A stretch of DNA of 64,000 nt from Pseudomonas fluorescens (GTDB lineage: Bacteria; Pseudomonadota; Gammaproteobacteria; Pseudomonadales; Pseudomonadaceae): the NCBI RefSeq assembly GCF_902497785.1, contig NZ_CABVHK010000003.1, forward strand, positions 124,001-188,000, in the 5' to 3' direction. A program made the translations under genes and the position numbers. Below are positions 44,182 to 54,326 of this stretch, piece by piece. Positions within the stretch are counted from its first letter, which is position 1. Every line of letters starts with the position of its first letter. The notes beneath the pieces were generated by a model. The model worked only from the letters and a program-made list of their open reading frames with translations, made no database searches and was not told the origin of the DNA.

Positions 44182-45390
44182 TCAGCCACTTGTACGAGAT
44201 TTTTTGGTCGTCCATTCGTCAATCATGTCAGCCCAGTCCTGCAACATAGCATTGCGCTGATCGCGGTATTCAGCCTTGTTGTAGACGGCTCGCACGCCCT
44301 TCTGTTCGTGCGCGAGGCATTTCTCGATCCAGTCTGAGTTGTAACCCGCCTCATGCAGCAACGTGCTTGCTGTCCGCCTCAGATCATGCGGCCCGAACTT
44401 GCTCAGCGGCTTTCCTTCTTTCTGCGCAAGCCGATAAGTGAGAGTCAGCACTTGGTTGATCGTGGCTGCGCTCATGGGCAAATCTGAGTCGTAGCGTGAA
44501 GGCAACACGTAGTCTGATCCACCAGCAAAGGTCTTCAGCGCAATGAAGATATCCAGCGCTTGCCTAGACAAGTACACCAAATGGGGATTTCGCCGCTTCA
44601 TGCGCTCTTTGGGAATGGTCCATAGGGCTTCGCTGAAATTGATCTCACTCCAGGTCGCGTTGGTTAACTCACTTTTCCGCACCATAGTGAGCAACAACAG
44701 CTTAGCCGCAGCTCGCACCGATGATGCAGTTCCTATGCGATCCATGTATTGATACATCAAGGCGATTTCGTCAGGGGTCAAAGCCCGGTCGCGTGGCTCG
44801 AACTTGGCGATGCTTGCAGGACGCACTAGATCGGCCGGGTTCTCAACCTTCTGGCCACGCTCAATAGCCCAGCGGAAGACCTGTAGCATAATCTCACGGG
44901 AATGCACTGCCGTTGCTGGGGCGCCTCGCTCTACGATTGCTTCGGTAAGCGTACGCAGATCCTCATGGGTGATCTCTATTAGTTTCTGATTGCCGAATTT
45001 CGGCTTGAGCTCACGCTCGTAAACCGAGCGGCGCATGTCACGAGTTGAATCGGCCATCTGATACCCGCGCAACCATTTCTCGGCCCAAGCATCAAACGTC
45101 TCCGCGCCCTTGATACGAGCCTTGTCGCGGGCTTTCTCCTTGGCAGGTGACTTGCCAGCCGAAACCAGTTTCTTGGCCTCGCCCAAGCGCTCCCGGGCTT
45201 CCGCAAGCGTTATACCACCTACCCCGTAGCGACCGAACGTGACGGTCTCCTGTCGGCCGTTGATGGAGTAGTTGTAGCGGAACGAGATTGATCCCGCAGC
45301 CGTGACAGCCACATAGAGTCCATCACGGTCGTTAACTTTATAGAGTTTTTCTTTCGGTTTGAGATTACGCAGCTTGGTATCGGTCAGCAT
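44182..45390 (-). CDS. Tyrosine integrase of the guaA island
   Basis: This 402-aa P4-type integrase has an N-terminal arm-binding domain (DUF4102-like: LTDTKLRNLKPKEKLYKV, ITLAEARERLGEAKKLV), a core-binding domain (about 95-185), and a catalytic domain with Arg238 (TMVRKSEL), His335-x-x-Arg338 (HDLRRT), His361 and Tyr370 (VRAVYNKAEY). The frame is intact. It lies 307 bases from the right attachment repeat, the normal place for an island integrase, and is transcribed away from guaA's end. Confidence 0.95.
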   Translation of the reverse strand: MLTDTKLRNLKPKEKLYKVNDRDGLYVAVTAAGSISFRYNYSINGRQETVTFGRYGVGGITLAEARERLGEAKKLVSAGKSPAKEKARDKARIKGAETFDAWAEKWLRGYQMADSTRDMRRSVYERELKPKFGNQKLIEITHEDLRTLTEAIVERGAPATAVHSREIMLQVFRWAIERGQKVENPADLVRPASIAKFEPRDRALTPDEIALMYQYMDRIGTASSVRAAAKLLLLTMVRKSELTNATWSEINFSEALWTIPKERMKRRNPHLVYLSRQALDIFIALKTFAGGSDYVLPSRYDSDLPMSAATINQVLTLTYRLAQKEGKPLSKFGPHDLRRTASTLLHEAGYNSDWIEKCLAHEQKGVRAVYNKAEYRDQRNAMLQDWADMIDEWTTKKSRTSG

Positions 45391-45697
45391 GGCGCTCGCG
45401 GATTCCGTTCAAAAAATACCATGCTCAGAAAACACCCCAAGACCGCAAGAAAACCCAATGAAACCGGGCGGATGATGAGATTTGATACCATGCTACCCCC
45501 TACAGAGACGACATGGTATCGAACACCGAGCATGGCATTGGGCTCAGTCAATGCCCTGTACCATGCCACACAAACACGGTGCTTGGCGATGCACAGAGCT
45601 GCCAGAATTTGCTAGACCAAAAAAGCCGAAAGCCCGCAGTTACGCGGGCTTCAGGGTGTTTCTTGCTAGTTGGTGCCGGTCAGTGCCGGACAACCAA
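45391..45697. other. Right end of the element with integrase arm-like sites
   Basis: No gene. ATACCATG occurs at 45416-45423 and 45485-45492, inverted at 45512-45519, and as TACCATG at 45559-45565; the same motif is near the left boundary. These are probably integrase or excisionase binding sites. Confidence 0.7.
45620..45650 (-). terminator. Terminator serving guaA, located inside the element
   Basis: On the minus strand: AGCCCGC, loop GTAACT, GCGGGCT, then TTCGGCTTTTTT. It is 48 bases past the guaA stop, on the element side of the attachment repeat. Confidence 0.75.
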
Positions 45698-45709
45698 TCA
45701 TTCCCACTC
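45698..45709. other. Right attachment repeat, includes guaA stop codon
   Basis: TCATTCCCACTC; on the minus strand it encodes the last residues (E-W-E) and TGA stop of GuaA, so integration preserves the protein. Confidence 0.8.
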
Positions 45710-47275
45710 AATGGTCGCTGGCGGCTTGCTCGATACGTCGTAGGTGACGCGGGAGATGCCTTCGATTTCATTGATGATGCGGCCGGAAACAGTTTCCAGC
45801 AGTTCGTAAGGCAGGTGTGCCCAACGCGCGGTCATGAAGTCGATGGTTTCCACGGCACGCAGGGCCACGACCCAGGCGTAACGACGGCCATCGCCCACGA
45901 CGCCAACCGATTTCACCGGCTGGAACACCACGAAGGCCTGGCTGACTTTGTGATACCAGTCGGCCTTGCGCAGTTCTTCGATGAAGATGTGGTCGGCACG
46001 ACGCAGCAGGTCGGCGTATTCCTTCTTCACTTCACCGAGAATCCGCACGCCCAGGCCCGGGCCCGGGAACGGGTGACGGTAGACCATGTCGTACGGCAGG
46101 CCGAGTTCCAGGCCCAGGCGACGCACTTCGTCCTTGAACAGTTCGCGCAGCGGCTCGACCAGTTTCAGGTTCATCTCTTCCGGCAGGCCGCCCACGTTGT
46201 GGTGCGACTTGATCACGTGAGCCTTGCCGCTCTTCGCGCCAGCCGACTCGATCACGTCCGGGTAGATGGTGCCTTGTGCGAGGTACTTGATGTTGTCCAG
46301 TTTGTTCGACTGGGCATCGAAGACGTCGATGAAGGTACGGCCGATGATCTTGCGCTTCTTCTCTGGGTCGCTTTCGCCAGCCAGGTTGTTCAGGAACTGG
46401 TCTTCAGCGTTGGCGCGGATCACCTTGACGCCCATGTTCTCGGCGAACATGGCCATCACTTGCTCACCTTCGTGCAGACGCAGCAGGCCGTTGTCGACGA
46501 AGACGCAGGTCAGCTGGTCGCCGATGGCTTTGTGCAGCAGCGCGGCAACTACCGAAGAGTCAACACCGCCAGACAGGCCGAGCAATACGTTGTCGGTGCC
46601 GACCTGGGCGCGAACGTTGGCGATGGCGTCTTCAGCAATCTTCGATGGCGTCCACAGGGCTTCGCAGCCGCAGATGTCGAGGATGAAGCGCGAGAGGATG
46701 CGACCGCCCTGCTTGGTGTGGGTCACTTCCGGGTGGAACTGCACGCCGTAATAGCCGCGCGCGTCGTCGAACATGCCGGCGATCGGGCAGCTCGGGGTGC
46801 TGGCCAGGATGTGGAATTCCTGAGGCATCTTGGTGACCTTGTCACCGTGACTCATCCACACGTCGAGGCCGAACAGGCCGTCGGCATCGATGTGGTCTTC
46901 AATGCCGTCGAGCAGGCGGCTCTTGCCGACCACGTCGACACGGGCGTAACCGAACTCACGCAGTTCGGAACCTTCAACCTTGCCACCCAACTGTTCGGCC
47001 ATGGTCTGCATGCCGTAGCAGATGCCGAAGACCGGCACGCCCAGATCGAACACCGCTTGCGGGCAGCGAGGGCTGTTGGCTTCGTGCACAGACTCGGGGC
47101 CACCGGCGAGAATGACGCCTTTGGGAGCGAATTCGCGAATCGCGTCTTCATCCATATCGAACGGATGCAGTTCGCAGTACACGCCGATTTCACGCACGCG
47201 GCGGGCAATCAGCTGGGTGTACTGGGAACCGAAATCGAGGATCAGGATGCGGTGAGCGTGAATGTCGAGGGCCAT
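45698..47275 (-). CDS. guaA: GMP synthase (glutamine-hydrolysing)
   Basis: This 525-aa enzyme converts XMP, glutamine and ATP to GMP. The class I amidotransferase domain (about 8-200) has Cys nucleophile in FGICYGMQ and the late His/Glu in [10 protein letters not shown]. The ATP-pyrophosphatase domain starts with [13 protein letters not shown], the P-loop-like motif, and the dimerisation domain ends in TIEWE. It is complete despite the island at its 3' end. It lies 98 bases downstream of guaB; the two work in sequence (IMP to XMP to GMP) and are probably one operon. Confidence 0.98.
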   Translation of the reverse strand: MALDIHAHRILILDFGSQYTQLIARRVREIGVYCELHPFDMDEDAIREFAPKGVILAGGPESVHEANSPRCPQAVFDLGVPVFGICYGMQTMAEQLGGKVEGSELREFGYARVDVVGKSRLLDGIEDHIDADGLFGLDVWMSHGDKVTKMPQEFHILASTPSCPIAGMFDDARGYYGVQFHPEVTHTKQGGRILSRFILDICGCEALWTPSKIAEDAIANVRAQVGTDNVLLGLSGGVDSSVVAALLHKAIGDQLTCVFVDNGLLRLHEGEQVMAMFAENMGVKVIRANAEDQFLNNLAGESDPEKKRKIIGRTFIDVFDAQSNKLDNIKYLAQGTIYPDVIESAGAKSGKAHVIKSHHNVGGLPEEMNLKLVEPLRELFKDEVRRLGLELGLPYDMVYRHPFPGPGLGVRILGEVKKEYADLLRRADHIFIEELRKADWYHKVSQAFVVFQPVKSVGVVGDGRRYAWVVALRAVETIDFMTARWAHLPYELLETVSGRIINEIEGISRVTYDVSSKPPATIEWE

Positions 47276-47373
47276 GATTCAGTCTCGTCTAGAAATTCAG
47301 AAACAGTCGTGATTCAGAAACAACTCGGGGCTGAATAGAACAGCCCCGGTTACTTGATGTTTTGCTTGAAGCC

Positions 47374-48921
<1,548 letters not shown>

Positions 48922-48961
48922 CTATTATTGGCATTACTGATATACGGAAAAACAACGCCCC

Positions 48962-49044
48962 GTAGGAGCTGCCGAAGGCTGCGATCTTTTGATCTTGTTT
49001 TTCAAAGTCAAAGTCAAAAGATCGCAGCCTTCGGCAGCTCCTAC
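48962..49044. repeat. REP pair, GTAGGAGCTGCCGAAGGC type
   Basis: Long inverted arms with a 25-base AT-rich spacer, between guaB and the zinc-ribbon gene. Confidence 0.88.
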
Positions 49045-49059
49045 GAGGACCGGGGGTAT

Positions 49060-49608
49060 TCAGAGTTCGACTTTGACCCAGCTCACGGGCTGATCCAGCC
49101 AATCGGCAAATTCATCGATAAAGCTTTGCTTGAACCCGGCCTCGGCCCAGTTGTTGAAAATGAACCCCAAGTTGGAAAAGCCGCATTCCTGAAGAAACAG
49201 AAACCCGTTGATGTCGTCTTCATGGCCGCACTCCGGGCAGGTGAAGTTATCGGTGCGCCCCGGCATCCAGTCTTCCAGGCTTTCAAACAGCGCTTCGCCG
49301 ACTTCCTTGCGACACTCGGCGCAGCCCGCCTCTTCGAGAAATCCCTTGGCCGGCGTATAGATGCAGCGCTTGGTAATAATCTCCAGGCCATTGATCGCCT
49401 CGCCGAACGGCAACGCTTCGGGGTGCAGCACCACGGCGCGGGCACCGTCGGCAAGGGCGTGGCCCATGCGGTTGCCGGTGCGCCCGCAGGTGGTCAATTC
49501 TTCCTTGATGATGTTCTTGCGCACCAGCCAACGCACAACCGCCCTGGCCCGGGGTTCGTGTACCGGCAATGTGGAGATTTTCGGGACGATGATGCTTTGG
49601 GAATTCAT
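49060..49608 (-). CDS. Conserved zinc-ribbon-like protein, function unknown
   Basis: A 182-aa protein with two CxxC pairs, CAEC near residue 96 and CPEC near 124, that probably bind one zinc, plus AVVRWLVRKNIIKEEL and TGNRMGHALADGA in the N-terminal half. Homologues in Pseudomonas are sometimes labelled sugar ABC transporter ATPase, but no Walker motif exists here, so that label is wrong. No neighbour suggests a pathway. Confidence 0.75.
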   Translation of the reverse strand: MNSQSIIVPKISTLPVHEPRARAVVRWLVRKNIIKEELTTCGRTGNRMGHALADGARAVVLHPEALPFGEAINGLEIITKRCIYTPAKGFLEEAGCAECRKEVGEALFESLEDWMPGRTDNFTCPECGHEDDINGFLFLQECGFSNLGFIFNNWAEAGFKQSFIDEFADWLDQPVSWVKVEL

Positions 49609-49661
49609 GGGTGCAAGCCTGCTGCGTCAGATGGAGGTTCTGCGGTGTTCGTACTGACGTC

Positions 49662-49752
49662 TTCGCGGGCAAGCCCGCTCCCACAAGGATTGGAGGTGTA
49701 CATAAGAATCATGTTCACTCCAATCACTGTGGGAGCGGGCTTGCCCGCGAAG
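49662..49752. repeat. REP pair, GTGGGAGCGGGCTTGCCCGCG type
   Basis: Inverted arms about 45 bases apart; a variant seen once in this window. Confidence 0.87.
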
Positions 49753-49793
49753 GCGTCGGAACGGCGGGCAGCTTAATCCCTGACGAAATCCGG

Positions 49794-50561
49794 TCAAGTA
49801 CTCAAATACCGCCCGATCAGCGCAATCCCGCTGACCAGCACCAGCCAAGTCACCAACCGCACAAACGCCTCGCGGGACAATCTCATGGTCAATCGCCGGC
49901 CGACCCACAGCCCCAACGCCATCGCCGGCAACAAACACAGCGCCAGTACCAATAAGGGTAGCTCGGCATACACACCCGCGACAGCGAACAGACTCAGGCG
50001 CACCACGGTGCTGCAGCTGATCAGCGCGCTCTGGGTCGCCCGCGCCGCGTCTTTGGGCAAGCGACTGTTCAAATAGATCGCATATAAGAAGCCGCCACTG
50101 CCAAACAACGCGCCGAACATCCCACCGACCGTGCCCATCGGCACCGCCCAAGCCACTGACAATTGCCTGGGCCGGGTTTTTACCCACAGGCTGTAAATCG
50201 CGTAGGCACTGATGAACAGCCCCATCAACAACAGCAACAGATCGGATTTGAGGTTCAGCAGAAAAATCACCCCCAGCGTGCAGCCCACCGCCATGCACGG
50301 CAGCAGCCGCAGCAATTCCGGTCTGGCCACATCCCTTCGCGAAGGCAGCAGATTGCCGAATGCCGCGACAAAATCCAGCAGCACCAGCAGCGGCACAATC
50401 TTCGAGAGCGGCATGAACAGAATCAGAATCGGCCCTGCCACCAGCGCGGTACCGAAGCCGGCGATGCCGAACACGATATACGCAAGGGCGATGCCCAGAC
50501 CGATTATCAGCCAATCCGTTGGGCCGAACGGCCATTGGGTCAACAACTCGAGCACATTCAT
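49794..50561 (-). CDS. TauE/SafE (TSUP) family membrane transporter
   Basis: This 255-aa protein has about seven to eight hydrophobic helices and the two TSUP signature segments: FGIAGFGTALVAGPIL early and GTVGGMFGALFGSGGFL in the second half. The family exports sulfite, sulfoacetate or related organosulfur anions, but the substrate here is unknown. ATG 50561 (MNVLELLTQWPFG) is preferred over the 29-codon extension. It is divergent from a LysR-type gene 100 bases away, a likely regulator. Confidence 0.85.
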   Translation of the reverse strand: MNVLELLTQWPFGPTDWLIIGLGIALAYIVFGIAGFGTALVAGPILILFMPLSKIVPLLVLLDFVAAFGNLLPSRRDVARPELLRLLPCMAVGCTLGVIFLLNLKSDLLLLLMGLFISAYAIYSLWVKTRPRQLSVAWAVPMGTVGGMFGALFGSGGFLYAIYLNSRLPKDAARATQSALISCSTVVRLSLFAVAGVYAELPLLVLALCLLPAMALGLWVGRRLTMRLSREAFVRLVTWLVLVSGIALIGRYLST

Positions 50562-50661
50562 CTGCACAGCTTCCTTGAATACCTGAGATGACTTTAGCCA
50601 GCGCCGAGTCTTGCGACTAATATCTTCAAAGCCCTCAACCCATCTCAAAAAGGCATGACTG

Positions 50662-51558
50662 GTGCTTTCGACCCGCCAATTGCGTTACTTCGTGGAAATC
50701 GCCGACTGCGGCAGCTTCAGCGCCGCAGCCGAACGCCTGTTCATTGCTCAGTCGGCCCTGAGCCGGCAAATAAAGGACATGGAAACCCGCCTGCAAACGC
50801 CCTTGTTTGAACGCACCGCACGCCTGCCCCGACTGACCGCGGCCGGTGAAGCCTTCTTGCCCCGTGCCAGAAACCTGTTGAGCGAACTGAGCAAGGCCAG
50901 TGAAGTGGCGACCCAGGTCGGCAACGGAGAACTCGGCACCTTGCGCCTCAGCCATTCCAGCACCGTGCCCATGAGTGGCCGCTTGCTGCGGGGTATCAGC
51001 GACTATCTGGATCAGCATGTCAGCGTGTCCGTTGATATCGCCAAGCTGTCTTCCGAAGCGCAACTGGAAGCGTTGGCCGACAATCGGTTGGACGTCGGAC
51101 TGCTGCGCCTGCCGGTGTTGCGCCAGCGTGAAGGCGTGCAGGTGACGCCCTTGTATAGCGAACGATTATTGCTGGCCGTTCCGCCCCATCATCGGCTGGC
51201 TGTGGATAAGTCCGCTCAAGGCATCGATCTGGCGCAGTTGAAGGATGAGGCGTTTATTTCCATTCCTCATCCTCAACGGGGCGGGTTGAGTTACCTGTCC
51301 GCCGAGTTGTGCATGCGCCATGGTTTCTTCCCGAAAGCGGCGCGGGTTGTGTCGCGCAAAACCACGCAACTGCAATTGATCCAGGCCGGCTTCGGCATTG
51401 CCCTGCTGCCGGAGTCGATGCGCGACATCGCCCCGCCGGACATTCACTTCCTGCCGCTGTCCGACCCGGATTGCCACAGCACCGTCGCCCTCGCCTGCGG
51501 GCAAAACCCGACGGCGCTGGCAGAGCAATTCACTCACCACTTGCGCCGATCCGAGTAG
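50662..51558 (+). CDS. LysR-family transcriptional regulator
   Basis: This 298-aa regulator has an N-terminal winged helix (LRYFVEIADCGSFSAAAERL, AQSALSRQIKDMETRL, LFERTARLPRLTAAG) and a periplasmic-binding-like effector domain (about 90-290). It starts with GTG at 50662 after AAAAAGG. Divergent orientation to the TauE/SafE gene suggests control of that transporter. The stop codon TAG forms the second to fourth bases of a REP arm, so the REP sits directly at the gene end. Confidence 0.9.
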   Translation: MLSTRQLRYFVEIADCGSFSAAAERLFIAQSALSRQIKDMETRLQTPLFERTARLPRLTAAGEAFLPRARNLLSELSKASEVATQVGNGELGTLRLSHSSTVPMSGRLLRGISDYLDQHVSVSVDIAKLSSEAQLEALADNRLDVGLLRLPVLRQREGVQVTPLYSERLLLAVPPHHRLAVDKSAQGIDLAQLKDEAFISIPHPQRGGLSYLSAELCMRHGFFPKAARVVSRKTTQLQLIQAGFGIALLPESMRDIAPPDIHFLPLSDPDCHSTVALACGQNPTALAEQFTHHLRRSE

Positions 51559-51632
51559 GAGCTGCCGAAGGCTGCGATCTTTTTGATCTAGATGATGAGG
51601 ATCAAAAGATCGCAGCCTTCGGCAGCTCCTAC
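51555..51632. repeat. REP pair, GTAGGAGCTGCCGAAGGC type, fused to lysR stop
   Basis: Inverted arms with a spacer of about 20 bases. The first arm begins within the last codon of the LysR-type gene. Confidence 0.88.
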
Positions 51633-51676
51633 ACGTATCGTGCAATGCGCAGGAAAATGCCTTTATCATGCGCCCC

Positions 51677-53056
51677 ATGATTAAAGATCCCTTTGCAAGA
51701 CTCGGCCTGGACCGTGAAGTCCTGACTGTCAGCCAGCTCAACGGCCGTGCGCGGGTGTTGCTCGAAGACGTGTTCAGTAACATCTGGGTCGAAGGCGAAA
51801 TCTCCAACCTCGCCCACCCGGCATCCGGCCACGTGTATTTCACCCTCAAGGACAGCGGCGCCCAGGTGCGTTGCGCGTTGTTCCGGCAGAACGCGGCGCG
51901 GGTTCGTCAGGCGTTGAAAGATGGCCTGGCGGTCAAGGTGCGCGGCAAGGTCTCGCTGTTCGAAGGGCGCGGTGATTATCAGCTGATCCTCGACACCGTC
52001 GAGCCGGCCGGCGATGGCGCATTGCGCCTGGCCTTCGATGCGCTGAAGGAAAAACTCAGTGCCGAAGGCCTGTTCAGCGCCGAACGCAAAGTGCCGCTGC
52101 CGGCGCATCCGCAACGCATCGGCATCATCAGTTCGCCGACCGGCGCGGTGATTCGCGACATCATCAGCGTGTTCCGCCGCCGTGCGCCGCAGGTGCAACT
52201 GACGCTCATCCCCACCGCCGTGCAGGGCCGCGAAGCCACTGCGCAGATTGTCCGCGCGCTGAAACTGGCGGACGCGCGGGGTTTCGATGCGTTGATCCTG
52301 GCCCGTGGCGGCGGCTCGCTGGAAGACCTCTGGTGTTTCAACGAAGAAGCCGTAGCCCGCGCCGTGGACGCCTGCGTGACGCCGATTGTCAGCGCTGTCG
52401 GCCATGAAACCGATGTGTCGATCAGCGATTTCGTCGCCGACGTGCGCGCCCCGACGCCGTCCGCCGCTGCCGAACTGCTGGCCCCGGATTCCAGTGATCT
52501 GGTGCGCCGGGTCGAGAGCCTGCACCGCCGGCTGGTGATGCGCATGCGTGATCGCTTGATGCGCGATCGCCTGCGTCTGGAAGGCATTTCCCGACGCTTG
52601 CGTCATCCCGGTGAACGCCTGCGCCAGCAAGCACAGCGTCTGGACGATCTGGACATGCGCATGCGTCGCGCCTTCGAACGCAGCCTCAATACCCGCCGCG
52701 AACGGTTGATTCGCCTGGAAACCCGCCTCGCCGGGCAACATCCGGGACGGCAACTGGCGATGCTTCGTCAGCGTCTCGACAGCCTCGCCGAACGCCTGCC
52801 CCGTGCTATCCGCGAAGGGCTCAAATCCCGTCGCCTGCAACTGCAAAGTCAGGTGCAGACGCTGCAAGTGGTCAGCCCGCTGGCGACGCTGGCCCGTGGC
52901 TACAGCATTCTGCTGGACGAGCGCGGCAACGCGATCCGCAGTGCCGCGCAAACCCACAACGGCCAGCGCCTGAAAGCCAGGCTTGGCGAAGGCGAACTGC
53001 TCGTGCGGGTTGAAGACAATCACCTGACGCCCGTCACCCTTTCTTTACTGGATTGA
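51677..53056 (+). CDS. xseA: Exodeoxyribonuclease VII large subunit
   Basis: This 459-aa subunit of ExoVII degrades single-stranded DNA. The N-terminal OB fold (VSQLNGRARVLLEDVF, IWVEGEISNLAHPASGHVYF in parts) precedes the catalytic domain, with RIGIISSPTGAVIRD, LARGGGSLEDLWCFNEE and VGHETDVSISDFVAD, followed by a long Arg-rich coiled coil (about 300-400). ATG 51677 (MIKDPFARLG) fits homologues; ATG 51668 is an alternative. The small subunit gene xseB is not nearby. The downstream M23 peptidase gene starts 4 bases later. Confidence 0.95.
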   Translation: MIKDPFARLGLDREVLTVSQLNGRARVLLEDVFSNIWVEGEISNLAHPASGHVYFTLKDSGAQVRCALFRQNAARVRQALKDGLAVKVRGKVSLFEGRGDYQLILDTVEPAGDGALRLAFDALKEKLSAEGLFSAERKVPLPAHPQRIGIISSPTGAVIRDIISVFRRRAPQVQLTLIPTAVQGREATAQIVRALKLADARGFDALILARGGGSLEDLWCFNEEAVARAVDACVTPIVSAVGHETDVSISDFVADVRAPTPSAAAELLAPDSSDLVRRVESLHRRLVMRMRDRLMRDRLRLEGISRRLRHPGERLRQQAQRLDDLDMRMRRAFERSLNTRRERLIRLETRLAGQHPGRQLAMLRQRLDSLAERLPRAIREGLKSRRLQLQSQVQTLQVVSPLATLARGYSILLDERGNAIRSAAQTHNGQRLKARLGEGELLVRVEDNHLTPVTLSLLD

Positions 53057-53059
53057 TCC

Positions 53060-53881
53060 ATGCCGCGTTTTCTCGCTTCGCTGCTGTTGCTGTGCCTGAC
53101 CTTCAACGCCCATGCCGACAGTTACATCACCCGACTGCTGAACAAACCGGTGCCGGGAGGCGTGGCAGTCGTGGACCTGGGCGCCGCTGCCCAGGCGCCA
53201 AAAGCCAGTTATCTAGGCAAACCGGTGCTGGTGGTCAAGGAACAGAACAATTGGCTGGCGATTGTCGGTGTGCCGTTGACGGTCAAACCGGGCACGCAAC
53301 AGGTCAGCAGCGGCGGCCGGAATCTGAATTTCACCGTCGGCAACAAGAAGTACCCCGAACAACGCATCACTTTGAAAAACACCCAACAGGTCAATCCGGA
53401 CCCGGAAAACCTCAAGCGTATCGAACGCGAACTGGCCGTGCAGATCGCCGCGTACCGCACGTTCAGCCCTAACACCCCGAGCAACCTGCTGCTGGACAAA
53501 CCGGTCAACGGGCCGCTGTCGAGCAAGTTTGGTGTGCGCCGCTTCTTCAATGGCGAAGAGCGCAATCCCCACTCGGGCCTGGATTTCGCCGTGCCGGCCG
53601 GCACACCGATCAAGACCCCGGCGGGTGGCAAGGTGATCCTGATCGGTAACTACTTTTTCAATGGCAACACGGTGTTTGTCGATCATGGGCAAGGCTTTAT
53701 CAGCATGTTCTGCCACATGTCGAAGATTGATGTGAAAGTGGGTCAGCAATTGGCCCGTGGCGCTGTAGTCGGGAAGGTTGGCGCTACCGGTCGGGCAACC
53801 GGGCCGCACATGCACTGGAACATCAGCCTGAATGATGCGCGGGTGGATCCGGCGATTTTTATTGGCGCTTTCCAACCCTGA
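53060..53881 (+). CDS. M23-family peptidoglycan metalloendopeptidase, secreted
   Basis: A 273-aa protein with Sec signal RFLASLLLLCLTFNAHA and a C-terminal LytM/M23 domain: zinc ligands in NPHSGLDFA (His-x-x-x-Asp) and GPHMHW (His-x-His), with FISMFCHMS between them. The metal site is complete, so it should be catalytically active against peptide cross-links. It is only 3 bases after xseA and so is likely co-transcribed with it. Confidence 0.93.
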   Translation: MPRFLASLLLLCLTFNAHADSYITRLLNKPVPGGVAVVDLGAAAQAPKASYLGKPVLVVKEQNNWLAIVGVPLTVKPGTQQVSSGGRNLNFTVGNKKYPEQRITLKNTQQVNPDPENLKRIERELAVQIAAYRTFSPNTPSNLLLDKPVNGPLSSKFGVRRFFNGEERNPHSGLDFAVPAGTPIKTPAGGKVILIGNYFFNGNTVFVDHGQGFISMFCHMSKIDVKVGQQLARGAVVGKVGATGRATGPHMHWNISLNDARVDPAIFIGAFQP

Positions 53882-53905
53882 TTTTTTGCTGAGGCATTTG
53901 GCCTC

Positions 53906-53982
53906 TTCGCGAGCAGGCTCGCTCCCACACTGGATTTGCGGCGTGTCACAGATCCCCTGTGGGAGCGAGCCTGCTCGCGAAA
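53906..53982. repeat. REP pair, GTGGGAGCGAGCCTGCTCGCGAA type
   Basis: Inverted arms with a spacer of about 33 bases, downstream of the M23 gene. Confidence 0.88.
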
Positions 53983-54159
53983 GCGATAGCCGCATCACCA
54001 CCCACCTTCAATTGCCGACGATTAACTATCACCGCAATCATTAATGCCTCATGGGCAAACCGACGCGATTAAATCTCGCCAAACCCTCCAAAAGCAGAAC
54101 TCCTCTCAATTATTTTCCACTGCTTGCCATCCTTCACCCTCGCGGTTAGGGTTGAAGGC

Positions 54160-54237
54160 ATGAAAACCTCTCACACCCTCATTCAGCTTCGCCAGCACCG
54201 CAGCCTGTGCCTTGTCAGCGCACGACTGCCGGGCTGA
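54160..54237 (+). CDS. Possible leuA leader peptide (25 aa)
   Basis: An ATG with TTAGGG 8 bases upstream opens a 25-codon frame that stops 89 bases before leuA. The peptide starts KTSHTLIQLRQ and ends in SLCLVSARLPG, with five Leu codons. Position and size suit a translated leader controlling leucine synthesis by attenuation. A GGCCG/CGGCC stem with a T-run lies at about 54288-54309, but a clean terminator/antiterminator pair is not obvious. The rest of the 445-base gap before leuA shows only the REP and promoter sequence. Confidence 0.45.
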   Translation: MKTSHTLIQLRQHRSLCLVSARLPG

Positions 54238-54326
54238 ATCGCGGTGCCTCGCCCCACGCTTTTCCCAAGAACATTTGATCCACCGGCAGGCCGCCTTTTT
54301 TCGGCCCACACAATAAGGATTTCCCG

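Larger units (their letters stand above)
32281..45709. mobile_element. Integrative mobilizable element in the 3' end of guaA (Detocs cargo)
   Basis: The element is bounded by direct repeats of TCATTCCCACTC (32281-32292 and 45698-45709). The right copy contains the guaA stop codon. Both ends carry ATACCATG arm-like sites. Inside, from the right, are integrase, AlpA-type regulator, repA, repC, iterons, traK, oriT, traJ and AT-rich cargo. REPs are absent throughout. The coordinates give about 13.4 kb. No relaxase or mating-pair gene is present, so transfer would need a helper. guaA is a known insertion site of Pseudomonas and enterobacterial islands. Confidence 0.85.

Noticed and set aside
49060..49608. 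Sugar ABC transporter ATPase label used for homologues
   Set aside because: No Walker A, Walker B or ABC signature is present; only two CxxC pairs of a zinc ribbon.
53882..54159. Search for a tRNA or small RNA gene in the gap before leuA
   Set aside because: No cloverleaf or known sRNA fold could be traced; only a REP pair and featureless sequence were seen.
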